A program made the translations under genes and the position numbers. This document shows positions 23,960 through 31,001 of a stretch of DNA of 34,886 bases, in pieces. The stretch's first letter is position 1, and each line of letters opens with the position of its first letter. This DNA comes from Chersky-806 sp036502405 (GTDB lineage Bacteria > Actinomycetota > Acidimicrobiia > IMCC26256 > JAENVU01). Location of the stretch: the NCBI GenBank assembly GCA_036502405.1, contig DASXYP010000135.1, positions 1 to 34,886 on the forward strand, in the 5' to 3' direction. Below the pieces are notes generated by a model. It had not been told where the DNA came from, did no database searches, and saw nothing but the letters and a program-made list of their open reading frames with translations.

Positions 23960-25513
23960 TCACCCCGGCATCCCCGCACCCGGCTCGGGCCGGTCGATCC
24001 CGGTCTCGACGATCGCCTCGAGGTCGTCGCGAGGATCCCCGCCGAGGGCGCGCAGGCCCCCCGGCCCGTTGACCGCGAGCAGGTGCACCGCCCCGAAGTA
24101 GACGGCCGCGGTGATCGCGCCCGCCACGGGCCAGGGGATCCGTCCGAGCAGCGCCCAACCCACCAGGCCGGTGAGCACCCCGGCGCCGGCGCACTTCGCC
24201 AGCGGCGCCCACGGCAGGGGCAACACCCCCTCGATCCGGACGACACCGAGGGTCAGGACCACGAGCACGACCAGCTCGGTGACGACGGTCGCCCACCCCG
24301 AGCCGAGGTACGAGGAGCGCGGGATCAGCACGAGGTTGAGCGCGACGTTCAGCACGACCCCGACGAGCATGGCGATCGGGTACAGGCGGTTCCGGCCCGC
24401 GGCGACGAGCGCCGTGAACGCGAGGAGCGTGAAGAAGTGCAGGCCCTGGCCGACGACGAGCAGGCGGGCAGCATCGGTCGCGTCCGCGTACCGCTGCTGG
24501 TAGAGCAGCGTGACGAGCGGCTCGGCGAACACCACGAAGCCGACGGATGCCCCGATCGCGGCGACCGAGAGGATCACCAGGGCGTGGCGGAAGGTGCGCC
24601 GGAACGCCGCCGGGTCCTGGGGCCAGGCCGCCACCATCATCGTCAGGGCCGGCGTGAGCACCGCGAGCGGAAGCGCGCCGAGCAGGTCCGAGAACTTGTA
24701 GCCGACGCTGTAGGTCCCGACCGCGGTGTAGGTGGCCATCAGCGAGAGCATCACGATGTCGATGCGGAAGTAGACGGTGTCGAGTGCCGCGCCGAGCGCG
24801 AGCGGCGCGGCCTCGCGGAGCCACACCCACCACCGGGCCGGCTCCACGCGGATCCGCACGTGCACGGTGCGGTGTGCGATGACCGCCAGCCACAGGGTGA
24901 GCGCGATCGCGTTCGCCACGGTCGACCACGAGAACCAGAGGATGGAGGCCAGGCCGAAGACGGCCACGACGATCGTGAACGCGAACTGGACCAGCTGCCC
25001 GAGGGCGTTCGAGAGCGCGACGTCGCGCAACCACAGGCGGGCCTCGAACAGCAGGATCACGCCGAACGCCGCGGAGAGGATGATCAGGTTCAGCCCCGCG
25101 ACCGCGGTACCCACGACGACGTCGGTGCCGTAGCCGCCGAGCAGGACCCACGCCATCGCGATCGCGTACGAGACGAACCCGATCGCCAGGCGGAGCCCGA
25201 CGTAGCTGCCGACCATGTCGCCGGCCGCGGCGCCGTCGACGGCCATGAGGTCGCGCAGGACGATCCGGCTCAGCTTGAGGTCGGCGATGAAGCCGACGAT
25301 CCCGAGCAGCGACAGGATGAGCTGGTACCGGCCGAAGTCGCTGACCGAGAGCTGGCGGACGACGATGAGCGTCCCGGCCCAGGCCAGCGCGGCCACCGCG
25401 TAGCGGCCGACGACCAGCACCCCTGCGCCGCTCAGCATCGAGCCCGAGCGTCGCGGCGCGCGACCGCCCGGGCCCGGTGGGTCCACGCTCGAGCCCGTGC
25501 CGGCAGCGCTCAC
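23960..25513 (-). CDS. Oligosaccharide flippase, Wzx-type (MOP/PST family), paralogue 2
   Basis: 517 residues with about fourteen hydrophobic segments; same fold and role as the flippase at 20842-22356, of which it is a close paralogue. It differs most at the N-terminus (15 extra Gly/Pro-rich residues) and in the soluble C-terminal tail (DPRDDLEAIVETG region). Long stretches are near-identical at DNA level too, e.g. around 24420-24470 versus 21300-21350, so duplication is fairly recent or kept by conversion. Start: GTG 25513 with GAGGTG just upstream. It lies 32 bases downstream of the CAP-domain gene, probably in the same transcript, and ends 12 bases from the convergent Wzc-like gene. Two flippases in one locus suggest two different lipid-linked units or a spare copy. 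Confidence 0.92.
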   Translation of the reverse strand: MSAAGTGSSVDPPGPGGRAPRRSGSMLSGAGVLVVGRYAVAALAWAGTLIVVRQLSVSDFGRYQLILSLLGIVGFIADLKLSRIVLRDLMAVDGAAAGDMVGSYVGLRLAIGFVSYAIAMAWVLLGGYGTDVVVGTAVAGLNLIILSAAFGVILLFEARLWLRDVALSNALGQLVQFAFTIVVAVFGLASILWFSWSTVANAIALTLWLAVIAHRTVHVRIRVEPARWWVWLREAAPLALGAALDTVYFRIDIVMLSLMATYTAVGTYSVGYKFSDLLGALPLAVLTPALTMMVAAWPQDPAAFRRTFRHALVILSVAAIGASVGFVVFAEPLVTLLYQQRYADATDAARLLVVGQGLHFFTLLAFTALVAAGRNRLYPIAMLVGVVLNVALNLVLIPRSSYLGSGWATVVTELVVLVVLTLGVVRIEGVLPLPWAPLAKCAGAGVLTGLVGWALLGRIPWPVAGAITAAVYFGAVHLLAVNGPGGLRALGGDPRDDLEAIVETGIDRPEPGAGMPG

Positions 25514-25545
25514 GGGTTCACCTCAACGGTTCTGGGTGCGGTGCC

Positions 25546-26925
25546 TCAGCTCACGCCGGCGCAGCCGAGCGACGGATTCGCGAAGCCGGAACCCGCGTTG
25601 ATCCCGTACGCACAGACGATGTGCGAACCCGGGCCGAGCGGGACGACCGCGTCGAACGCGTGGCTCGCGCTGTAGGCCCGGAACATCGCACCGATGTCGG
25701 CACGGGCGTTGTTCGCCGTGATCGCCGCCACCGGGTGGCCGTCGACGTAGACGTGGACCGGGATCGACGAGGTGACGTCGGGGTCGAGCGCCCAGCCGCG
25801 GACGCGCATACCGTTCCCCCAGCGGCTCGCACCGTCGAGGTGGCCGATCGGGTTCGTATCGACGAACCGGCACCCGACGAGCGGGTTGTCCCCGTTGCCC
25901 GCGCCGTTGATCGCGTAGGCGCACAGCGTGCCGCTCTGGTCCGGGATCGTTGCGGTGAAGCCGTGGCCCCAGCCGAACGCCGGGTAGGCGCGGGCGACGT
26001 CGGGACGGGACCCGGCCGCACTGAGCGCCTTCACGATGTGTCCGTTGAAGTAGAGGTGGACGGCGAGGGCGTTGGTCACGTCCGGACCGATCGCCCAACC
26101 GCTCACCTGGACCCCGCTCGGGCCGGGGCTGGCCGTGTCGAGCGAGCCGAACGGCGTGTTCTGCACCATCCGGCAGCCCAGGGACGGGTTGCCCTGGCCG
26201 TTGTACACGTTGATGGCGTACGCGCAGACGCTGTGATCACCGGGCCCGACCCCGACGTTCGTCGAGAAGCCGTGCTGGCTGCCGTAGCCCGGGAAGCTCG
26301 CGCCGATGTCCGGGCGCGTGGCGTTCGCGGTGACGACCTTGTTGATGTGCCCGTCGACGTAGATGTGGACCTGGATCGGCTGGACCGTGTTCGGGTCCAT
26401 GGCCCACCCGGTGACGCCGATCAGGCCGGGACCGCGCACCGTGTTGTCGAGGTGGCCGAGCGGGTTCCCGCTCGGCACGGGCGGACCCGCTCCGTCCATG
26501 AACACCTCGGCGACCCACATCTGGCCGCCGCCGTAGGCGACACCGATGCCGACCCACTGGAAGCGCTTGTCGATCATGTTGGCGAAGTGCTCCGGCGACG
26601 CGGTGAACGCGGCCTGGAGCGACGCGACGCTCGGCCCCCGCCCGACGTTCTCACCCAGCTTGCTCCAGCCGACCGTGATGCCGTCGGTGAGGTTGGAGTG
26701 GCAGAGGCATCCAGTCGCGGCCATGTGCGCGGCCCAGGCCTGGGCCTTCGCGGTCAGGACGGAGTGCACCTGCAGCTGGCCGGCGCCCTGGCCCGCGCGC
26801 AGCGAATTGATCCGACCGACGAAGTCCGCCTCGGCTGCCGGGTCCGATGCGTTGGCCCCCTGGCTGGTCGCGATGACGAAGGTCGCGCTGGCGGCGATCA
26901 GGATCGCGGCGATGAGTCGTCGCAT
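25546..26925 (-). CDS. Secreted CAP-domain protein with three C-terminal Cys-pair repeats
   Basis: 459 residues. A Sec signal peptide (1-26, cleavage after ANA) precedes a CAP/SCP-like domain (about 30-145) with GENVGRGPS (91-99), EHFANMIDKRF and WVGIGVAYGGGQMWVAEVF. Three tandem repeats follow (about 157-254, 260-354, 361-459), each with a G-[HS]-LD opening, a GWA-[ML/I] core, a V-Y-DG/NG turn, an RPD/RAD motif, and two cysteines 17 apart in a CAYaIN...LGC pattern (Cys234/251, 335/352, 438/455), likely disulfides. The same module ends the glucosaminidase at 29175-30797. I recognise the CAP domain; the repeat's function is unknown, with wall-polysaccharide binding as a guess. ATG 26925 is preferred to ATG 26937, which lies directly on the GGAGG. 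Confidence 0.85.
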   Translation of the reverse strand: MRRLIAAILIAASATFVIATSQGANASDPAAEADFVGRINSLRAGQGAGQLQVHSVLTAKAQAWAAHMAATGCLCHSNLTDGITVGWSKLGENVGRGPSVASLQAAFTASPEHFANMIDKRFQWVGIGVAYGGGQMWVAEVFMDGAGPPVPSGNPLGHLDNTVRGPGLIGVTGWAMDPNTVQPIQVHIYVDGHINKVVTANATRPDIGASFPGYGSQHGFSTNVGVGPGDHSVCAYAINVYNGQGNPSLGCRMVQNTPFGSLDTASPGPSGVQVSGWAIGPDVTNALAVHLYFNGHIVKALSAAGSRPDVARAYPAFGWGHGFTATIPDQSGTLCAYAINGAGNGDNPLVGCRFVDTNPIGHLDGASRWGNGMRVRGWALDPDVTSSIPVHVYVDGHPVAAITANNARADIGAMFRAYSASHAFDAVVPLGPGSHIVCAYGINAGSGFANPSLGCAGVS

Positions 26926-26940
26926 GGTGGGATACATCCT

Positions 26941-27035
26941 CCGGTTGCCGACGTGGCGGGTGAGTGCTGGCGTCCTTGCCGTGGTGATGGCGTTCCGTGT
27001 CGTGCTCAGCGCCGGTATCGAGAATCGGCAACCGG
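26941..27035 (-). promoter_or_regulatory. Structured mRNA leader of the CAP-domain gene
   Basis: In the minus-strand RNA, CCGGTTGCCGA (27035-27025) can pair perfectly with TCGGCAACCGG (26951-26941), an 11-bp stem enclosing 73 nt. Inside it GGCG/CGCC and TGAG/CTCA can form a second helix. The 3' arm ends in the GG of the GGAGG ribosome-binding site, so folding could hide it. Seen in sequence; regulation is inference, and no known riboswitch was recognised. Confidence 0.4.
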
Positions 27036-27316
27036 GTCCACAACCTTGAACCCGTGCCTCCGGGTACCCACCGGGATCGTCAGGGTAACGACCGCCCTCG
27101 CGCGCTCGCGGTCGTGACGACTCACGCGACGCGCGCGTTGGTATCAGTCGTCCGAAATGTACACGTCGGAATCGCACGCTCCGCGGTCGCGTGGCGCGTT
27201 CATCGCGCGGAGCGCGTACTGGTTCGCAACACCAAACACAGGGCGCGCACCGGGTGACATTCGTCTCCCCCGCGACAATTCACGTGCTGTTCGCGCAGCT
27301 GTGGCGGCTTTGTCCC
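27036..27316. other. Intergenic stretch with no gene found
   Basis: About 280 bases between the rmlC-like gene and the CAP leader, slightly poorer in GC than its surroundings. Short open frames on both strands have no family-like sequence. It probably contains the CAP promoter and the 3' end of the rmlA-rmlC transcript, but I can pick out neither with confidence. Confidence 0.5.
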
Positions 27317-27883
27317 CTACGTGCGGAGACGAGCGTGTGGCCGGAGCGCGGGCTCGAGCGCGTCGCGGCCGGGGTTCTTGCGGTCTCGGTCCGACAGCAC
27401 CGGTTCGGTCACGCCCCAGTCCGCGTCGATCGCGGGGTCGTCCCACGCGACCCCGAGCTCGTCGGCCGCGTTGTAGTAGCCGTCGACCAGGTACGTGATC
27501 GTCATGTCCGTCAGCGCCGCGAAGCCGTGGGCGACGCCGGGCGGGATGAACACGCCGCGGTGGTCGTGGGTGCCGTCGTCGCCCGCACCGAGGTCGATGA
27601 CCTGGGTCGCTCCGTCCGTCGGCGAGCCGACCCGCAGATCGTGCAGGACGACGCGGCACCGGCCGTACGGCACGTACCAGTAGTCCGCCTGGTGGAGGTG
27701 GTAGTGCAGCCCGACCACCGACCCGGCCACCCGGTCACCCCGGTTGCCCTGGATCATCTCGCGCCCGAGCGGGAACCACTCGCGTCGGTAGGTCTCGATG
27801 AAGAAGCCGCGCTCATCGCCGTGGATCGCCGGTTCGACGACCTGCACGTCCTTGATGATCTCGGATTCCGTGACCGTTGCCAT
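27317..27883 (-). CDS. rfbC: dTDP-4-dehydrorhamnose 3,5-epimerase family protein (RmlC-like, divergent active site)
   Basis: 188-residue cupin. RmlC signatures are present: GDERGFFIETYR (22-33), GLHYHLHQADYW (58-69, catalytic His60 expected), FIPPGVAHGF (112-121), the tyrosine in LVDGYY (132-137), and the closing WDDPAIDADW. The classical active-site Arg of 'RGLH' is Val here, and the Lys of 'QxKLV' is replaced (QADYW). This marks a divergent branch whose product may be dTDP-4-dehydrorhamnose or only a C3- or C5-epimer. Start ATG 27883 has AGGAG 8 bases upstream; the extension to 27925 lacks family sequence. It follows rmlA by about 120 bases on the same strand. Confidence 0.82.
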   Translation of the reverse strand: MATVTESEIIKDVQVVEPAIHGDERGFFIETYRREWFPLGREMIQGNRGDRVAGSVVGLHYHLHQADYWYVPYGRCRVVLHDLRVGSPTDGATQVIDLGAGDDGTHDHRGVFIPPGVAHGFAALTDMTITYLVDGYYNAADELGVAWDDPAIDADWGVTEPVLSDRDRKNPGRDALEPALRPHARLRT

Positions 27884-27995
27884 CACTCCCGCTCCTGGTC
27901 CTGCGGACCGGGCCGCTCGGGCCACGCTCCGCTCGTCGTGCGACTGCGAGCCCGATCCCGGCCCGCTCCGCTCACCACTCCCGCTCCTGATCCTG
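27884..27995. repeat. 20-bp direct repeat pair between rmlA and the rmlC-like gene
   Basis: CACTCCCGCTCCTGGTCCTG (27884-27903) recurs with one mismatch at 27976-27995, 92 bases away. The first copy supplies the rmlC-like ribosome-binding site. The second follows the rmlA stop inside an 11-codon open frame (28007-27972) whose ATG shares a base with that stop. It may be a small tandem duplication of a translation-start region. Confidence 0.45.
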
Positions 27996-28006
27996 GTGGA
28001 AGCGCA

Positions 28007-29092
28007 TCAGTCGAGCTCCACCTTCGAGTGGTCCCCGAGCATCAGGCGCAGCGCGTGGGGGCGCCGGTCCGAGCGCGCCACCTCCACCTGGCGCCCGACG
28101 AGCGAGTCGGTCAGCTTGTCGATGCCGAGGATCTTGCTCCCCGAGAGGACGACCGAGTGGTCGATCTCCGAGTCGACGACCTCGCAGTCCGCGGCGACCG
28201 AGGTGAACGGCCCGATGTAGCTGTTCACCACCTGCGTCCGCTCGCCGATGATCGCCGGTCCGCGGATCCGGGAGCCGACGACCTCTCCCCCCGGCTCGAT
28301 GACGACGTTGCCCTCGATGGTCGACGCCTCGTCCACCTTCCCGTCGTTGCGCGACGAGATGGTCTCGAGCACCAGGCGGTTGCAGTCCAAGAGGGGATCC
28401 TTCTTGCCGGTGTCGATCCACCAGCCCCGGAGGACCTCGTGGCGCACCCGCTTGCCGTGCTCGAGCAGCCACTGGATCGCGTCGGTGATCTCGAGCTCGC
28501 CGCGCGCCGAGGGCTCGATCGACGTGACCGCACCGTGGATCTGCGCGTCGAAGAGGTACACGCCCACGAGGGCCAGGTCCGACGGGGGGTCCTCGGGCTT
28601 CTCGACCAGGTACAGCACCTCACCGAGGTCGTCGACGGCGGCGACGCCGAACTGCGTGGGATCCTGGACGTGGGCCAGCAGGATCTGGGCCGCGGGCGCG
28701 TCGACACCGTCGCGGGCCCGCGCCGTCTCGAACTGGTCGACGAACTCGGCCAGGCCCTGCTGGAGCATGTTGTCGCCGAGGTACATGACGAAGTCGTCCC
28801 CGCCGAGGAAGTCCGCCGCGATCAGCACGCAGTGCGCGAGCCCGAGCGGCGCGTCCTGCGGGATGTAGGTGACGCGCGCGCCGAAGCGCGAGCCGTCACC
28901 GACCGCGGCCTTGATCTCCTCGGCCGTGTCGCCGACGACGATGCCGATCTCCTCGATTCCCGCGGCGACCATGTCCTCGATCCCGTAGAACAGGATCGGC
29001 TTGTTCGCGATCGGGACGAGCTGCTTCGCGCTCGTGTGCGTGATCGGGCGCAGCCGGGTGCCGGCGCCGCCCGACAGGATCAGGCCCTTCAT
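28007..29092 (-). CDS. rfbA: Glucose-1-phosphate thymidylyltransferase, long form
   Basis: 361 residues. It makes dTDP-glucose from glucose-1-phosphate and dTTP, the first step to dTDP-rhamnose and other dTDP-6-deoxysugars. Visible: nucleotide-binding GGAGTRLRPIT (8-18), Lys23 in SAKQLVP, GLAHCVL (84-90) and LGDNML (105-110), then EKPEDPPSDLALVGVY. After the catalytic domain (about 1-240) comes a left-handed beta-helix region (about 250-335; IEPGGEVVGSRIRGPAIIGERT), which marks the long StrD-type form usual in actinobacteria rather than the 290-residue RmlA. ATG 29092 has TAGCCT 8 bases upstream and no ribosome-binding site, so a leaderless message is likely. It is followed by the rmlC-like gene. 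Confidence 0.93.
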   Translation of the reverse strand: MKGLILSGGAGTRLRPITHTSAKQLVPIANKPILFYGIEDMVAAGIEEIGIVVGDTAEEIKAAVGDGSRFGARVTYIPQDAPLGLAHCVLIAADFLGGDDFVMYLGDNMLQQGLAEFVDQFETARARDGVDAPAAQILLAHVQDPTQFGVAAVDDLGEVLYLVEKPEDPPSDLALVGVYLFDAQIHGAVTSIEPSARGELEITDAIQWLLEHGKRVRHEVLRGWWIDTGKKDPLLDCNRLVLETISSRNDGKVDEASTIEGNVVIEPGGEVVGSRIRGPAIIGERTQVVNSYIGPFTSVAADCEVVDSEIDHSVVLSGSKILGIDKLTDSLVGRQVEVARSDRRPHALRLMLGDHSKVELD

Positions 29093-29100
29093 GGCGGGGC

Positions 29101-29106
29101 AGGCTA
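29101..29106 (-). promoter_or_regulatory. -10 box (TAGCCT), leaderless promoter of rmlA
   Basis: TAGCCT on the minus strand ends 8 bases before ATG 29092, in the 82-base gap after the glucosaminidase gene. It is the same hexamer as the minus-strand box at 17434-17439. No Shine-Dalgarno lies between box and start. Confidence 0.5.
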
Positions 29107-29174
29107 GTGCTCCGGCCCGTGACGATGGCACGGTCGTTGCCGGACGGGGCGCCAGGATCGGGTCGCGCGCCCGA

Positions 29175-30797
29175 TCAACCGTTGGCGCACCCGAGCAGCA
29201 CGTTCGCACCCGGCCCCGAGTTGATGCCGTACGCGCAGACCTGGCCCCCGGCGACCGGCACGACCAGGTCGAAGCCACGGAAGATCCCGTACGCCGGGTA
29301 GGCCTTGCCGACGTCGTTGCGGGCCCCGACGGCGGGGACGCGTGCGTAGCCGATGCCGTTCGCGTAGACGTCGACCATCGTGGACGCGGTCGTGTCGGCG
29401 TCGAGCGCCCAGCCCTGGACCCGGAGCCCGGACGGGACCCGGGACACCCGGTCGAGGCTCCCCACGGGGTTCGGACCGAGGAGGCTGCGGCACCCGAGCG
29501 CGGTGTTCGCACCCGCACCCAGGTTGATCGCGTACACGCAGACGTTCCCGCCCACGCCCGGGAGCACCACGTCGAAGCCGTGCCCCGCGCCGTAGCCGGG
29601 GAACGCCGCACCCACGTCCGGGCGGGATCCCGCGGCGGGGAGGTGGGCGACGCCCACACCGTTCGCGTACACGTCGACGCTGGTCGGCGCGGCGGAGTCC
29701 GGGTCGACCGACCAGCCCTGCAGGTGCAGGCCGTCGGGCTGGCGGCTGATCCCCTCGATGTGGGCCGACGGGTTCGGCCCGGCCACGGTCCGGCAGCCGA
29801 GCAGCGGGTTGCGCGTCCCGGCGCCGATGTTGATCGCGTAGAGGCAGACCTGGCCCCCCTCGATCGGCAAGGTCGTGTCGAAGCCGTGGTCGGCGCCGGC
29901 CGCGGCGAACGCGGCACTCACGTCCGGACGGCTGTGGTTCGCGATCGTGCGCGCGAACCCGACGCCGTTGACGTAGACGTCGACCGCGGTCGGGTTGCTC
30001 TTCGACGGGTCGACGGTCCAGCCGCGAATGTGGACGCCCGCCGGCGTGCGCTGCACGACTTCGATGTTGCCGACGGGGTCCGCGCCGGCGGCGGCTGCCG
30101 CGGGAAGCCCGTTGAACGTCAACATGTTCTGGAACACGGAGATCACCGTCGGCCCGTAGATCGGCGACGTCGCGTGGTTCCCGTTCCCCATCTGGTTCCA
30201 GGTGGGCGCGAGACCCTTCCGGAAGAAGTGATCGAAGTTGTACGCGGCGGTCACCGGGTTGAGGCTCGGCCACGCGTACCACTGGGGGACCGGCGGGTTC
30301 GGGAGGTTCGCGGCGCGCGAGCCGGCGTCGGCGTAGTTGCGGAGGTCCTGGATCTGCGCGCGCACGCCGATCTGCGGGCTCGGGAACTGGCGTCCCGAGC
30401 TGCACGAGTCGCACGCGCCCATCCCCGCGAAGTTCCAGTTGGCCGGGGTCACGATGCTGCCGACGTAGCCGAAGTACCCCGTCTCGACGACCGACTGCGC
30501 GAACGCGATGTCACCGCGCACGTTCTCGGCCGCGCCCTCCCAGAGGAACAGCTGGGCGAGGTCGTGCACGTTGATGCCCGGGACGTTGAACGCGCGGTGC
30601 TTCGAGTTGTACCAAGCCGTCAGCTGGTCCGCGGTCAGGATGTTCGGCCCCATCACGGGGACCCGCGGCAGCGAGTCGGCCTGCGCGACCGGGGGCCGTG
30701 AGATCGCGACGCTGCCCACCACGAACGCGACTGCGAGCAGCAGCGCGAGCACCATGGAGGACGGTCTGCGGATGCGTGGCACGGTTCTCCGATCCAT
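29175..30797 (-). CDS. Secreted glucosaminidase-type wall hydrolase with three C-terminal Cys-pair repeats
   Basis: 540 residues. A Sec signal peptide (1-40, cleavage after AQA) is followed by a GH73-like N-acetylglucosaminidase domain (about 50-230): AFAQSVVETGYFGY (98-111, probable catalytic Glu105), NWNFAGMGACD (120-130) and GVRAQIQDLRNYA (144-156). It should cut peptidoglycan glycan chains outside the cell. Three repeats follow (about 243-338, 345-438, 446-540), each with a GW-[TSA] core, VDVYxNG, RPDV/RNDV, HGFD/RGFD, and a Cys pair (318/335, 420/436, 521/537). They match the repeats of the CAP-domain protein. Start ATG 30797; no strong ribosome-binding site is visible. It is divergent from rmlB. 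Confidence 0.85.
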   Translation of the reverse strand: MDRRTVPRIRRPSSMVLALLLAVAFVVGSVAISRPPVAQADSLPRVPVMGPNILTADQLTAWYNSKHRAFNVPGINVHDLAQLFLWEGAAENVRGDIAFAQSVVETGYFGYVGSIVTPANWNFAGMGACDSCSSGRQFPSPQIGVRAQIQDLRNYADAGSRAANLPNPPVPQWYAWPSLNPVTAAYNFDHFFRKGLAPTWNQMGNGNHATSPIYGPTVISVFQNMLTFNGLPAAAAAGADPVGNIEVVQRTPAGVHIRGWTVDPSKSNPTAVDVYVNGVGFARTIANHSRPDVSAAFAAAGADHGFDTTLPIEGGQVCLYAINIGAGTRNPLLGCRTVAGPNPSAHIEGISRQPDGLHLQGWSVDPDSAAPTSVDVYANGVGVAHLPAAGSRPDVGAAFPGYGAGHGFDVVLPGVGGNVCVYAINLGAGANTALGCRSLLGPNPVGSLDRVSRVPSGLRVQGWALDADTTASTMVDVYANGIGYARVPAVGARNDVGKAYPAYGIFRGFDLVVPVAGGQVCAYGINSGPGANVLLGCANG

Positions 30798-30876
30798 TCT
30801 GCGGGGTGGGACGGCTGCAGGGCAACGACGTCTCGGCGTTCTGCATCGGAAGTTCGGGAGCGCATCTGGAGCCCGG

Positions 30877-30894
30877 CGGCCCGAGATCGGGCCG
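30877..30894. promoter_or_regulatory. Inverted repeat in the glucosaminidase-rmlB divergent region
   Basis: CGGCCCGAGATCGGGCCG has 7-bp arms around a 4-base centre, about midway in the 204-base gap between the divergent genes. It could be an operator or an RNA hairpin; GC-rich chance pairing is possible. Confidence 0.3.
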
Positions 30895-30935
30895 GAGCCG
30901 GCGATCGGCGCGGCGGCGGGACCCCCCGGAGGTAC

Positions 30936-30952
30936 GTGGTGGCGACGACCAC
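30936..30952. promoter_or_regulatory. Inverted repeat over the presumed -35 of rmlB
   Basis: GTGGT-N7-ACCAC lies just upstream of a TACCGT box (30959-30964), where the -35 element would be. It is a candidate regulator site; no known consensus was recognised. Confidence 0.3.
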
Positions 30953-30958
30953 ATGGCC

Positions 30959-30964
30959 TACCGT
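30959..30964 (+). promoter_or_regulatory. Possible -10 box (TACCGT) for rmlB
   Basis: TACCGT lies 37 bases before ATG 31002, which would give a leader of about 30 nt carrying a GAGG (30988-30991) 10 bases from the start. Unlike the leaderless genes, this one has room for ribosome binding. Confidence 0.35.
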
Positions 30965-31001
30965 GGGGCGCCCCTGCGAGCGACCACGAGGCCCACCACC
31001 C

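Noticed and set aside
26926..27060. c-di-AMP (ydaO-type) riboswitch upstream of the CAP gene
   Set aside because: Position and target type would fit, but I could not find the conserved purine-rich loops of that class, so only a structured leader is reported.
27144..27262. A short minus-strand frame in the gap after the rmlC-like gene
   Set aside because: No ribosome-binding site, no recognisable sequence; it is the tail of an out-of-frame reading of the rmlC-like gene.
29175..30797. Repeats read as tandem DNA repeats or a CRISPR-like array
   Set aside because: Units are about 290 bp, diverged, and in frame within one coding sequence; they are protein domains, not spacer-repeat DNA.
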